The notes under the pieces: generated by a model | Told to the model about the DNA's origin: nothing | The model's database searches: none | The model's input: the letters and a program-made list of their open reading frames with translations, nothing else | Position numbers and translations under genes: made by a program | Shown: positions 34,990-44,737 of the stretch, piece after piece | How the letters are laid out: each line of letters begins with the position of its first letter | How positions within the stretch are numbered: the first letter of the stretch is position 1 | NCBI GenBank assembly: GCA_903835685.1 | Contig: CAILNX010000054.1 | Coordinates: 62,001 to 126,000 of the forward strand | DNA length: 64,000 nucleotides | Origin: an uncultured delta proteobacterium | Lineage (GTDB): Bacteria > Desulfobacterota > Desulfovibrionia > Desulfovibrionales > Desulfovibrionaceae | Direction: 5' to 3'

Positions 34990-37520
34990 CGCTTCGACGC
35001 AGGGCTTCCTTTTTGGGGTCTGCCTTGGATCTTGGCGGGTTCATCCCCGCTTTCCCCTGGTCCAGCCGGGACCGGCCTGATCCCCCAGATGTCCTTCGCG
35101 TATTCCTGAATGGTCCGGTCGCTGGAGAATTTGCCCAGGCGGGCCGTGTTCAGCACGGCCTTTTTCATCCACACGGCCGGGTTGGCGTAATCGGCCGCCA
35201 GGCGGGCCTGGGCCCGGGCGTAGTCCGCGAAGTCCGCCAGGTGGCAGTAGCGCTCGTTCATGGCCAGGAGCTTGTCGCTCACCCAGCGGAAGAGGTCGGG
35301 CTCACCCGGGGTGAAGCGGCCCGTGGCCAGGGCCTCCAGGACCCGGGCCAGACCCGGGGAGCGGGTCAGGAAGTCCCGGGGGTTGTAGGCCCCGCGACCG
35401 AGCATCTCGGCCACTTCTGGGGTTTTGAGCCCGAAGATATAGATGTTCTCCTCCCCCACTTCCTCCATCATCTCGATGTTGGCCCCGTCCAGGGTGCCGA
35501 CGGTGAGCGCCCCGTTCAGCCCGAACTTCATGTTCCCGGTGCCCGAGGCCTCGGTTCCGGCCGTGGAGATCTGCTCGCTCACATCAGCGGCCGGAATGAT
35601 CTTCTCGGCCAGGGTGACCCGGTAATCGGGCAGGAAGGCCACCTTGAGGAAGGGGTCGGCCCTGGGATCGGCGTTGACCACCCAGGCCACCCGATGGATC
35701 AGGTGGATGATCTCCTTGGCCTCGAAATACCCGGGCGCGGCCTTGCCCGCAAAGATGTAGGTCTTTGGCCAGACCGGAAATATTCCGTCCTCCACCACGG
35801 CCAGATACTGGTGGATGATGTGCAGGACGTTCAGGAGCTGGCGCTTGTATTCGTGGATGCGCTTGGCCTGGATGTCGAAGATGGAGTCCGGGGACACGAC
35901 CAGGTCCTGGCGGGCGGCGATGTACTGGGCCAGGGCCTGCTTGTTGGCCCGCTTGGCCCGGGCGAAGCGCTCCCGAAAGCCCGCGTCCTCGGCCAGGGGT
36001 TCGAGCTGGCGCAGACGGGACAGGTCCGTGACCCAGTCCGGGCCGATGGCCTCGTCGATGAGCCCGGCCAGGGGCCGGTTGCACAGGTGCAGCCAGCGGC
36101 GCGGGGTGACGCCATTGGTCTTGTTGTTGAATTTTTCGGGCCACAGGGCCGCGAAATCCGGGAACAGCCGCTCCCGGACCAACTCTGAGTGCAGGGCGGA
36201 CACCCCGTTCACCGAATGCGAGCCCACCACGGCCAGGTTGGCCATGCGCACCCGGCGCTCCCCGCCCTCCTCAATGAGGGACATGCGGGTCAGCTTGCCC
36301 GTGTCGCCCGGATGCAGGGCGGCCACCTGATCCAGAAAACGCCGGTTGATCTCGTATATGATCTGAAGGTGCCGGGGCAGGACCCGCTCCAGGAGGCCCA
36401 CGGGCCAAGTCTCCAGGGCTTCGGGCAAAAGCGTGTGGTTGGTGTAGGCGAATGTCCGCCAGGTGGCCTCCCAGGCCTCTTCCCAGGGGAGGTGGTGCTC
36501 GTCCACCAACAGGCGCATGAGTTCGGCCACGGCCAGGGTGGGGTGGGTGTCGTTCAACTGGATGGCCACGAACTCCGGGAACTGGAGCAGGTCATCGTTC
36601 AACTGCCGGAAGCGGCGCAGGATGTCCCGCAGGGCGCAGGCCACCAGGAAATATTCCTGGACCAGACGCAGCTCCCGGCCAAAGGAGATGGATTCGTTGG
36701 GGTAGAGGACCTTGGACACGATCTCGGACTTGATCTTCTGCTCGATGGCGTGGATGTAATCGCCCTGGTTGAAGATATCCATGTCGAAGCTGGTGGAGGC
36801 CTGGGCCGCGTAGAGGCGCAGATAGTTCACGGTCTTGCCCCCGAAGCCCACGATGGGGATGTCGTAAGGCATGCCGATAATATCCTTCCAGTCCAGCCAG
36901 AGAGGCCGCATTCTTCCGTCCGATCCGGGCGCGAACTCCACATGCCCGTAAAGAGGGACCATGACCGCCTGGTCAGCGCGCTTGATCTGGAGCGGCATGC
37001 CCTCGGAGCGCCAGTTGTCCGGCAGCTCCTTCTGCCGCCCGCTCTCAATGACCTGGCGGAACAGGCCGAATTCGTAGTGGATGCCGTAGCCGCAGCCGGG
37101 CATATCCAGGGTGGCCAGGGACTCCAGGAAGCAGGCGGCCAGGCGGCCCAGGCCGCCGTTGCCCAGGGAGGGGTCCCGCTCCTCTTCCTCGATATGCTCC
37201 AGGTTCGCGCCCAGGTCCTTGAAGAGGTCGCCGCACAGATCCTGGAGGCCCATGTTGTTCAGGTTGTTGCCCAGGCAGCGGCCCAGGAGGAATTCGATGG
37301 AGAAATAGTACATGCGTTTGGCCCGGGACTGGCGGTAGCGTTCCCGGGTCGCAAGCATGCCTTCCACCAGCCGGTCGCGCAGGGCCAGGGCCAGGGCCTG
37401 GGCCAGGTCCCGATTGTCCCGGCTGTCCCAGGTCTTGGCCAGGGAGTAAAGCAGATGGGATTTCAAGGAACGCAACAGGCCGTTGGTGCTGTTGTCCTGG
37501 AAAGGGAAGGGCTCGGACAT
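34974..37520 (-). CDS. glgP: Glycogen/starch/alpha-glucan phosphorylase
   Basis: This 848-residue PLP enzyme releases glucose-1-phosphate from alpha-1,4-glucans. It shows RDPSLGNGGLGRLAACF, the region QLNDTHPTLA, AKRIHEYKRQLLN, and the PLP-lysine segment EASGTGNMKFGLNG. The C-terminus carries an unusual Lys-rich extension (SPASKRKKKK) beyond the normal fold end. The ATG at 37520 gives the family N-terminus; the open frame upstream is not conserved-looking. Its product feeds glycolysis with the nearby phosphofructokinase. Confidence 0.97.
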   Translation of the reverse strand: MSEPFPFQDNSTNGLLRSLKSHLLYSLAKTWDSRDNRDLAQALALALRDRLVEGMLATRERYRQSRAKRMYYFSIEFLLGRCLGNNLNNMGLQDLCGDLFKDLGANLEHIEEEERDPSLGNGGLGRLAACFLESLATLDMPGCGYGIHYEFGLFRQVIESGRQKELPDNWRSEGMPLQIKRADQAVMVPLYGHVEFAPGSDGRMRPLWLDWKDIIGMPYDIPIVGFGGKTVNYLRLYAAQASTSFDMDIFNQGDYIHAIEQKIKSEIVSKVLYPNESISFGRELRLVQEYFLVACALRDILRRFRQLNDDLLQFPEFVAIQLNDTHPTLAVAELMRLLVDEHHLPWEEAWEATWRTFAYTNHTLLPEALETWPVGLLERVLPRHLQIIYEINRRFLDQVAALHPGDTGKLTRMSLIEEGGERRVRMANLAVVGSHSVNGVSALHSELVRERLFPDFAALWPEKFNNKTNGVTPRRWLHLCNRPLAGLIDEAIGPDWVTDLSRLRQLEPLAEDAGFRERFARAKRANKQALAQYIAARQDLVVSPDSIFDIQAKRIHEYKRQLLNVLHIIHQYLAVVEDGIFPVWPKTYIFAGKAAPGYFEAKEIIHLIHRVAWVVNADPRADPFLKVAFLPDYRVTLAEKIIPAADVSEQISTAGTEASGTGNMKFGLNGALTVGTLDGANIEMMEEVGEENIYIFGLKTPEVAEMLGRGAYNPRDFLTRSPGLARVLEALATGRFTPGEPDLFRWVSDKLLAMNERYCHLADFADYARAQARLAADYANPAVWMKKAVLNTARLGKFSSDRTIQEYAKDIWGIRPVPAGPGESGDEPAKIQGRPQKGSPASKRKKKK

Positions 37521-37696
37521 GGGGCCTCCAGGCTGGGGGCAGGGGGTGGAAGAAACGCCTCCAGCATATCGAGCGCATCTGCCTCTGTCCATGAGACTTG
37601 TTTGGTTCGGCAGCGCGTTTGGCCTGGCGGAGCAATTTTCTACAAGACGCCCGGCTTGATCCCCGGTAGGAAAGGGGCACAAGGAGCACCGCAGGC

Positions 37697-38515
37697 ATGT
37701 CTTCCCTGGAAATGGTCCGTTTTCAGCGCGACCCGGACATGACCGGGCTGGAACTGGTGGAGGTGCGCGAGAGCGCCCACGCCTTCCCGCCGCACACCCA
37801 CGACCACTACCTGATCGGGGCCATGGAGCACGGCGCGGTCTACTGCGACGCCTCCCGCGACAAGGAAAGCCTGAGGCCCGGTGAAATCTTTCTGGTCAAT
37901 CCCGGCCAGATCCACTCCGGGGTCCCGGTGCGCGGGTCGCGAACCTCCTACCGGGTCCTCCACATCGAGTCCAAATGGATCAGACAAGTGGCCGGGGAGA
38001 TTTCCCTCGGCGACCCCGGGAACTTGGAATTCAAAAGCATGGTGGTGCGCGCCCCGCTTTTGCACCGGCACGTGCAGCATTTCAGCCACTTGGTCGGAGC
38101 CGGGGCCGAACGTCTGGCCAAGGAGTCCACCATGGTCGGGGTGCTGTCCTCGGTGCTGCTCGGCTACGGCGAGATGCGCGCCCGGGTCCCAGCGCCGGGC
38201 CGCGAGCCCGGGGCCGTGGGCCGGGTGCGGGAGTACTTGGCCGCCCATCTGGATTCCCGGGTATCCCTGGACGATCTGGCCCAAGCGGCGGGCTTAAGCC
38301 GCTACCACCTTCTGCGGGTCTTCAAGCGCAGCACGGGCCTCACCCCCCACGCCTTCCACGTGCAGCGCCGGGTGGAGCGGGCCAAATCCCTGCTGCTCAC
38401 CGGCCTGCCCATTGTCCAGGTGGCCATGGACACCGGATTCGTGGACCAAAGCCACTTCACCCGGGCCTTCAAACACCTGGTGGGGGCCACCCCGGGGCAG
38501 TACCTGGCGGGCTGA
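37697..38515 (+). CDS. AraC-family regulator with cupin sensor domain
   Basis: This 272-residue protein has an N-terminal AraC-type cupin (HTHDHYLIG, PGEIFLVNPGQIHSG) and two C-terminal helix-turn-helix motifs (SLDDLAQAAGLSRYHLLRVFKRSTGLTP, then IVQVAMDTGFVDQSHFTRAFK with the AraC signature). Regulators of this build commonly control neighbouring exporter genes. The broken EamA/DMT transporter gene lies just downstream in the same direction, so that is the likely former target. The effector is unknown. Confidence 0.93.
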   Translation: MSSLEMVRFQRDPDMTGLELVEVRESAHAFPPHTHDHYLIGAMEHGAVYCDASRDKESLRPGEIFLVNPGQIHSGVPVRGSRTSYRVLHIESKWIRQVAGEISLGDPGNLEFKSMVVRAPLLHRHVQHFSHLVGAGAERLAKESTMVGVLSSVLLGYGEMRARVPAPGREPGAVGRVREYLAAHLDSRVSLDDLAQAAGLSRYHLLRVFKRSTGLTPHAFHVQRRVERAKSLLLTGLPIVQVAMDTGFVDQSHFTRAFKHLVGATPGQYLAG

Positions 38516-38792
38516 CCCCCTTTCCCGCATCCGGGTCCGGCCCGGGCGCTGTCCAGCAGTCAACCGCAACGATCAGCAATTACCAGTCCGGGCTTGGGTA
38601 TTGTTTATCTACTCAGATGTGACAATGAAATCTGTCCAGCCACCGGCCACGCCACGTGCCCTCTTCCGGCAAGAAGCACAATGAACAGCAAGAAGGTGCG
38701 GTCTTTTGGACAAATGTTCAACCAGGGCAATTTTATCCAATACCTGGCGGCTTCCGAGGGTTAGAACGGGCCATCACATCCGGAGGAACCCC

Positions 38793-39824
38793 ATGACCGT
38801 TTCATCGTCCCTGTCCTCGGCCCGGCCTGACCGGCCCCTGGATATGCATCTGCCCACCCTGGCCATCCTGGCCGCCGTCATCCTGTGGGGCGGGTCTTTC
38901 TCGGCCATGAAGACCGCCGTGTCCGCCCTGGGCGTGTGGACGGTCATGTGGCTGCGCTTGACCATTGCCTGTGTGCTGCTCCTGCCCGCCGTCAAGTCCC
39001 TCCTGCTCTTCACGGCCCGGCCCGGGGACTGGAAGCCGCTCCTGGGGCTCGTGGCCGTGCAGCCCTGCCTGTACTTCCTGCTGGAGGCCAATGCCCTGAA
39101 ATACACCACCTCGGCCCAGGCCGGGGTCATCTCCTCCTCGGTGCCGTTGCTGGTGACTTTGGGCGCGGGCCTGTTCCTGGGCGAGGCCTGGTCCTGGCGC
39201 TCCCTGGGTGGGCTGGCCCTGGCCATGCTGGGCGTGTCCGGCCTGACCCTGGCCGGAAGCCCGGACTCTCATGCCCCGGCCCCGCTGCTGGGCAACGCCC
39301 TGGAGCTTCTGGCCATGGGCTGCGCGGCCGGGTACATGCTTCTGCTCAAGGGCTTAAGCAGCCGCTACGGCCCCTGGACCCTGACCGCGCTCCAGACTTT
39401 GGCCGGAGTGGTCTTCTTCTCTCCCGGAGCCTTGCCTTTGCTGCGCGGGGAGGTGGCCTGGCCCGAGCCCCAGGTGCTGACCGCCCTGGTCTTTCTGGGG
39501 GCCGGGGCCAGCCTGGGGGCCTTTGGCCTGTACAACTGGGGCATGAGCCGCATCCGGGCCGGGCAGGCTGCGGCCTTTATCAATCACTGCGGGTTGATTC
39601 CTCGAAGCTCGCTTCGTTTACTCTTGGTTTGAGGAGTCTGTTCTGGGCCTTATGCCTTTGATGCTCCGCAGCTTGCTGCGGGGTAGTTCACTCTCGTGCC
39701 CGTGGTGGCCGTGCTCCTGGGCTGGGGGCTTTTGGACGAGGCCCTGAACCCGGCCCAGATCGGGGCCTCGGCCCTGGTGGGCCTGGGAATCTGGGTCAGC
39801 CGCAGGGGGGCAACCAAAGCGTGA
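38793..39824 (+). pseudogene. EamA/DMT-superfamily transporter disrupted by a REP-like insertion
   Basis: From the ATG at 38793 (GGAGG upstream) a 10-helix EamA transporter reads intact through two EamA repeats (AAVILWGGSFSAMK..., GLSSRYGPWTL...) to AAFIN at 39584. A 108-bp insertion then introduces TGA (39630-39632) and TAG (39684-39686). After it, the same frame continues as LVPVVAVLLGWGLLDEAL...GIWVSRRG and ends at 39824. Removing the insert restores a 307-residue protein with a perfect junction FIN-LVPVV. As it stands, the product loses its last helix and is probably inactive. Family substrates include metabolites and amino acids. Confidence 0.93.
39585..39692 (+). repeat. REP-type palindromic element pair inserted in the EamA gene
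   Basis: The 108-bp insert contains two direct REP-like units, each with a GTTGAT/TTTGAT head and a stable hairpin: CGAAGC-TC-GCTTCG in the first and CCGCAGC-TT-GCTGCGG in the second. The last unit ends GGGGTAGTTCACT, like widespread bacterial REP sequences mobilised by TnpA_REP (RAYT) transposases. No target-site duplication is needed to restore the gene. Confidence 0.85.
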
Positions 39825-40076
39825 GTTCAGAAGGCCTCGGCAGTCCGGATTTCATTCATTTGTGCGGTCTTGGCCCACGAAGATAAGACAAGAAAAATTA
39901 CAATAAATACTCTGATCTTATGTCCCGGTCACGAAATGGGCCGGAGAGGAAGATAAGAAAAAATTATAGGAATGTATCAGTGTTGCACGCCGTTGCCCGG
40001 CAGAGGGAATGTGAGGACGCGACGCTGTCTTCAGGAGTTGGGAAAAGTCCATGCGTTCTCCGCAGACCAGGGCGGG
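39825..40076. other. Non-coding AT-rich spacer between the EamA remnant and htpG
   Basis: There is no credible gene in this stretch. It holds two direct copies of an AT-rich element, GAAGATAAGACAAGAAAAATTA (39879-39900) and GAAGATAAGAAAAAATTATA (39949-39968), separated by a GATCTTAT inverted half-copy. These resemble the AT-rich elements at the other convergent junctions. Confidence 0.6.
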
Positions 40077-40078
40077 AA

Positions 40079-40112
40079 TGAAAAAGGCCCGGCGGATGGT
40101 CTCCGTCGGGCC
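40079..40112 (-). terminator. Rho-independent terminator of htpG
   Basis: GGCCCGGCGGA / TCCGTCGGGCC pairs (11 bp, one mismatch-like G-T) and is followed on the minus strand by TTTTTCA. A second hairpin, CGGTCC-type (40135-40153, GGTCCG/CGGACC), lies between it and the htpG stop. Confidence 0.85.
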
Positions 40113-40165
40113 GTGAATTTCAGGGGTGAGGCCAGGTCCGAGGTTTTCGGACCAGGCTGGCGGGC

Positions 40166-42070
40166 CTATTTCCCCTCCCGCTCCACGTACCAGCCGCCAG
40201 CCCGGGTGAGCAGGTCCTGGATGCGGCCGACCAGGGCGTGGGGATCGTTCAGATAGCCTTCCAGGAGCAGGGCGGACTCGAAAAGCTGTTCCGTGGACAG
40301 GCCCAGGAATTCGTCCTGGGGGTTCTTCTTGTACACGGCCAGGAGGTTGCGCAGCAGCGCGTGGTCCGGGTTCACCTCCAGGACCTTCTTGGGAATGCTC
40401 GCGTCCTTGGTGATGACCCGCATGATCTTGTCCATGCTTGAAGTGGTATGGCCATCGGGGTTCACCAGGCAGCAGGGGGAGTCGCTCAAACGCTTGGAGG
40501 TCTTCACCTCGGTGACCCGGTCGCCCAGGATGGCCTTCATCTGCGTGAGCAGGCCGTCGAAGTCCCGGGTGTCCTCCTCATTCATGGCCTCGGGCTTGTC
40601 GGTCTTGGCCTCTTCCAGGTCCGGGTAGGCCTCCAGGTCCGCAGGCTGCACGTGCTCGGCGGCCTTGATCTCGAACTCCTTGTGGCTGCGAATGGAGTCC
40701 ATGACGAATTCGTCGATGGGCTCGTAGAGGTACAGGACTTCCAGACCCTTGCGGCGGAAGATCTCCAGGTGCGGATTTAAGCGCACGGCCTCGCGGCTGG
40801 GGCCAAAGGCGTAGAAGACCTGCTTCTGGCCTTCCTTGACCCGGGAGATGTACTCGTCCAGGGAGGTCAGGCCCGTGGCATCCTCGTGGATGGAGGAGTT
40901 GAAGCGGGTCAGGGCCGCGAACTTCTCCCGGTTGGCGTAGTCTGAATACCCCAGCTTGAAGACCTTGGCGTGCTCGGCCCAGAATTCATTGTAGCGCGCC
41001 CCGTCGTCAATGGCCACTTTCTCCAAATGGGAGAGCACCTGCTTGGTCAGGGTGGAGGCGATCTTCTTCAGGACCAGGTTCTCCTGCAGGGTCTCCCGGG
41101 AGATGTTCAGGGGCAGGTCCTCGGTGTCCACCACGCCCTTGACGAAGCTCAAGTACTGGGGGAGCAGGTCCTTGTCCTGGTGCTTGATGAGCACGCGGCG
41201 CACATAGAGGTCCAGGCCCCAGTTCTCCCGGTTCATGCCGAACACGTCCCATTCCTTCTTGGGCACGAACATGAGGCTGGCGAACTGCACCGGCGCGTCC
41301 ACGGTCACGTGCAGGGTCTCGAACGGCGCTTCGGAGTCGTGGGTCAGGAAGGTGTAGAACTCCGCGTACTGTTCCTTCTTCACGTTGAATTTGGGCTCCC
41401 GCCACAGGGCGGACACGGTGTTCACCCGCTCCTCGCCCACAAAGATGGGGAAGGAGATGAAATTGGAGTGGCGCTTGACGATGTCCTTGACCGCGTCCGG
41501 CTCGGCGAAGTCCCGGGACAGGTCGTCCTTGAGATGGACCTCCACGCTCACGCCATGGGGCAGGTCCTCGTCCAGGGCGCGGATTTCATAGGCCCCCTGG
41601 CCGTCGGAACGCCATTCCAGGGCCGGAGCGTCCTTCTGGATGGACCGGGAGCGGACCACCACCTCTTTGGCCACCATGTACACCGAGTAGAAGCCCACGC
41701 CGAACCGGCCGATGAGCCCGTCCAGGCTCTCCTTGGACTCGGCGGCCTGGCGCAGGAAATCGGCCGTGCCCGAATGGGCGATGGTGCCCAGGTTCCTGAT
41801 GAGCTCGTCCCGGGTCATGCCGATCCCTGAGTCGGTCACGGTCAGGAGTTTCTTCTCCTTGTCCAGGGTGATGCGGATTTCCGGGGCCAGGAGGGACGAG
41901 GAGTCGTCCTGCTGGCTGGCGGCCACCCGGGCCTTGTCCAGGGCGTCCGAGGCGTTGGACACCAGTTCACGCAGAAAAATCTCCCGGTTGGTGTACAGGG
42001 AGTGCACTAGGATATCGAGAAGTTGGTTGATCTCGGCCTTGAATTGATACTTTTCCTCGGATTTGGGCAT
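40166..42070 (-). CDS. htpG: Chaperone HtpG (bacterial Hsp90)
   Basis: This 634-residue Hsp90 has the N-terminal GHKL ATPase domain (QLLDILVHSLYTNREIFLREL, DSGIGM, GTIAHSG, GRFGVGFYS), a middle domain with DLPLNISRE, and a C-terminal dimerisation domain. It is an ATP-dependent cytoplasmic chaperone. The length matches E. coli HtpG (624) closely. It is the last gene of a minus-strand run behind a MerR regulator and a PpiD-like foldase, and it is followed by a strong terminator. Confidence 0.98.
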   Translation of the reverse strand: MPKSEEKYQFKAEINQLLDILVHSLYTNREIFLRELVSNASDALDKARVAASQQDDSSSLLAPEIRITLDKEKKLLTVTDSGIGMTRDELIRNLGTIAHSGTADFLRQAAESKESLDGLIGRFGVGFYSVYMVAKEVVVRSRSIQKDAPALEWRSDGQGAYEIRALDEDLPHGVSVEVHLKDDLSRDFAEPDAVKDIVKRHSNFISFPIFVGEERVNTVSALWREPKFNVKKEQYAEFYTFLTHDSEAPFETLHVTVDAPVQFASLMFVPKKEWDVFGMNRENWGLDLYVRRVLIKHQDKDLLPQYLSFVKGVVDTEDLPLNISRETLQENLVLKKIASTLTKQVLSHLEKVAIDDGARYNEFWAEHAKVFKLGYSDYANREKFAALTRFNSSIHEDATGLTSLDEYISRVKEGQKQVFYAFGPSREAVRLNPHLEIFRRKGLEVLYLYEPIDEFVMDSIRSHKEFEIKAAEHVQPADLEAYPDLEEAKTDKPEAMNEEDTRDFDGLLTQMKAILGDRVTEVKTSKRLSDSPCCLVNPDGHTTSSMDKIMRVITKDASIPKKVLEVNPDHALLRNLLAVYKKNPQDEFLGLSTEQLFESALLLEGYLNDPHALVGRIQDLLTRAGGWYVEREGK

Positions 42071-42178
42071 GGGTCTTCTCCTTGGCTTTTCAGGCCGGTT
42101 CCCCCAGGGCAGACCTTGGGCGAACCGATGGATATTGTAGGAATAAAATGGTCCGGGCCAGGGGGCCGGAAGAAGGCT

Positions 42179-42802
42179 TTAGGTAGTCACGCCCTTGATT
42201 TTGTCAAGGATGAACTTCTCCAGCTCCCGGCGGTCCTTGCGCAGGCGGACCAGTTCGGCCTCCAGCACTTCCAGCTTGGAGCGGAACAGGGTGTTTTCCT
42301 CTTCCAGGGCCGTGAGCTTGGTTTCCTGGCCGGCCATGCGGTCCTGGTCGGCCTGGGCCAGGGCCAGGGTCGGGGCCAGCGGAGTGGACGCGCCCGCAGG
42401 CAGGCTGGCCTGGGCCCGGGCCAGGAACTCGCCCAGGTTCTGGGCCAGGGACCGGGCCACCTCGGCCCCGATCTGGGCCCCGATCTGCACGCCGATCTGG
42501 ACGGGGTCCAGGGGCGGCTGGGCCGGAGCGGCAAAAGCCCCGGCCTCGGTGACCGAGGCCGGGGTCATGGGATAGATCGAGGACAGGTGGGCTGTGACCT
42601 CGGCCGGGGCGTGGCCCTGGCGGAGCATGCTGGCGATGGTGCGGAAGGCCTCCAGGGCCTCGGGCTTGAAGCGCTTCTGGCGGCCCTGGCCCAGGCTCGG
42701 CAAAAAGGCGGCGTAGCGGTTTTTCCAATAGTGGAGGGTGGACTCCGGGGCGTCAAGCTCCCGGGCGATTTCCGCTATGGATACGAGCCGCTTCCCAACC
42801 AT
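42179..42802 (-). CDS. MerR-family regulator with coiled-coil C-terminus
   Basis: This 207-residue protein has a MerR-type winged helix at the N-terminus (LVSIAEIARELDAPESTLHYWKNRY) and a second helix pair (RKRFKPEALEAFRTIASM-like). A Pro/Ala linker precedes a C-terminal coiled coil rich in Leu, Glu and Lys (KLTALEEENTLFRSKLEVLEAELV). It lacks the Cys metal site of MerR. It follows the PpiD-like gene by six bases, so it is co-transcribed and may regulate the cluster or act like RacA-type DNA-binding proteins. Confidence 0.85.
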   Translation of the reverse strand: MVGKRLVSIAEIARELDAPESTLHYWKNRYAAFLPSLGQGRQKRFKPEALEAFRTIASMLRQGHAPAEVTAHLSSIYPMTPASVTEAGAFAAPAQPPLDPVQIGVQIGAQIGAEVARSLAQNLGEFLARAQASLPAGASTPLAPTLALAQADQDRMAGQETKLTALEEENTLFRSKLEVLEAELVRLRKDRRELEKFILDKIKGVTT

Positions 42803-42808
42803 GGCCGA

Positions 42809-44710
42809 TCAGTCCAGCATGTCCGGTCGCACGATTTCCACCTTGGCCTGGGCAATGAGCTGGCGGATGAAGGCCTGGAACAACTCCTGGGACTGGCGAT
42901 TCTCCACCAGGCCGAGCCAGGACTCCTTGTCCTTGCTCCAATCGCTGTCCGAGGGCGCGATGCGCTCGGCCAGGCGGGCCACGACAAAGCCTGAACCGGC
43001 CTCATAGGGCTGGGCCAGCCAGGCATTGGGCTTGGCGTTGTAGGCGTCGGTGACCAGCTTCAGATTGGTCCCCAGATTGGGGATGAAGCCCTGACGGGTG
43101 AAGGGGTCCGAGGTCTTCAAATCCTTGCGGACGTCCTTCAGGGCCGCCTCGGCGGTCTTGGGGTCGGACAGCCGGACCAGGGTTTCGGCCGCCTTGGCCT
43201 GGGCCAGCTTCAGGGCCTCGGCCTTCTTGAGAAAAACCTGGATGGTGGGGCGCATGGACTCCAGCGAGGCCAGGGACTCGGGGGTGTCCTCGATCTTCTG
43301 GGCCAGGATGTAGCCGCCTTCCACGGCCAGGGGCATGTCCGGGCTCTTGTTCAGGGGCAGGGCGAAGAGGGTCTCGGCCGCTTCCTTGGTCATGCCAAAG
43401 GCCTGCTGGACGGTGTCCTTGGTGAAGGCCTCGCTCTTCCTGCTCACCAGGCCGAGATCCTCGAAGATCTTGGGCAGGGGCACCGAGGCGCTGAGCTGGT
43501 CCACGGCCTTGTCCAGAAGCTTGTTGATCTGATCCGAGGCCCGTTCCTGGGCCAGGAGATCGCGGATGGTGGACTTGACTTGGTCATAGCCCATGAGCCC
43601 GGCTTCCTTGCGGTCCTCGGCCCGGATGAGATGGAAGCCGAATTTGGTGCGCACGGGCTGGGAGACCTCGCCGATCTTGAGGCCGAACAGCGCGTCCTCA
43701 AAGGGCTTCACGGTCTGACCCCGGCTCAGCCAGCCGAGTTCCCCGCCCTGCTCGGCATTGGGACCCTGGGATTCCTTTTTGGCCAGGTCGTCGAACTTCT
43801 CGCCCATCTGCAAGCGGGCCTGGATTTTCTTGATCTTGGCCTCGGCCTGTTTCACGTCCTGGTCCGAGGCGTCCTCGGCCACCTTGATCAGAATGTGCTG
43901 GGCCCGGGCCTGCTCGTCCTGGCGGTATTTTTCGGCATTGGCCGTGAAATAGTCCTTGATCTCCTGCTCCTGCACGTTCTGGTAGCGGCCCAGGTCCTTG
44001 GGCGTGAGCAGGGCGTACTCGATCTTGATCCGGGCCGGCTGGGTGAAACGGTCCTGATTGGCCTTGTAGTATTCCTCGACCTCCTTGTCCCCCACCTTGA
44101 CCTTGTCCGTGAAGTCGTCGGCGTTGAAGAGGAGGTAGTCGATCTTGGCCTTTTCATTGACGAAATTGAAGATATCCCGGGCCTGGGCCTCGGTGGGCCG
44201 GGCGGGCAGGGTGATATAGGTCTCGAGCTGCTGGTTGCGGATGCTGGCCCCGAATCCGCCCTCGAACTGGCCCGGGGTCTGCCCGCTGCTGGCCAGGGCG
44301 GCTTTGTACAGGGCCGGATCAAAGGCCCTTTGTTCGTTCTGGAAGGCGGGCAGGTTGCCGATGGCGTAGCGCAACTCGGCCGGAGACAGGGAGAGGCCCG
44401 CCTTGGTGGCCCAGTTCTCCACCAGCTTGCTGTTGATGAGCTGGTTCAAGACCACTTTCTTGAACTGGGCCTTTTGCAACTCATCGGCGGTCACGCCCGG
44501 CTGCTGGCGGCGCAGGGCCTCCAGGCCCTGCTCATAGGCCCGGATGAAGGCCTGGGAGGAAATGGGCTCGTCGTTGACGTAGGCCACCACGGCGTCCCGG
44601 TTCTTGCTCAAGTTCCCGGCGCCGAAATAAAAAATGAAGACCAGGATGATGACTCCAAAGGCTATCTTGATGCCCCAGCCTTGGGCATGCCTGCGCATTG
44701 CTTCGAGCAT
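42809..44710 (-). CDS. PpiD/SurA-like periplasmic peptidyl-prolyl isomerase
   Basis: This 633-residue protein has an N-terminal membrane anchor (IKIAFGVIILVFIFYFG, residues 14-30), a SurA-N domain, and a parvulin domain with ARAQHILIKV, GGELGWLSRGQTVKPFEDA and FGFHLIRAED. A second rotamase-like half follows. This is the PpiD architecture: it is anchored in the inner membrane with the chaperone body in the periplasm, and it folds outer-membrane and secreted proteins. It lies between aconitase and the MerR gene with short spacers, in one operon. Confidence 0.94.
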   Translation of the reverse strand: MLEAMRRHAQGWGIKIAFGVIILVFIFYFGAGNLSKNRDAVVAYVNDEPISSQAFIRAYEQGLEALRRQQPGVTADELQKAQFKKVVLNQLINSKLVENWATKAGLSLSPAELRYAIGNLPAFQNEQRAFDPALYKAALASSGQTPGQFEGGFGASIRNQQLETYITLPARPTEAQARDIFNFVNEKAKIDYLLFNADDFTDKVKVGDKEVEEYYKANQDRFTQPARIKIEYALLTPKDLGRYQNVQEQEIKDYFTANAEKYRQDEQARAQHILIKVAEDASDQDVKQAEAKIKKIQARLQMGEKFDDLAKKESQGPNAEQGGELGWLSRGQTVKPFEDALFGLKIGEVSQPVRTKFGFHLIRAEDRKEAGLMGYDQVKSTIRDLLAQERASDQINKLLDKAVDQLSASVPLPKIFEDLGLVSRKSEAFTKDTVQQAFGMTKEAAETLFALPLNKSPDMPLAVEGGYILAQKIEDTPESLASLESMRPTIQVFLKKAEALKLAQAKAAETLVRLSDPKTAEAALKDVRKDLKTSDPFTRQGFIPNLGTNLKLVTDAYNAKPNAWLAQPYEAGSGFVVARLAERIAPSDSDWSKDKESWLGLVENRQSQELFQAFIRQLIAQAKVEIVRPDMLD

Positions 44711-44737
44711 GTACTCTCCAATTTTCTCGATCAGGTA

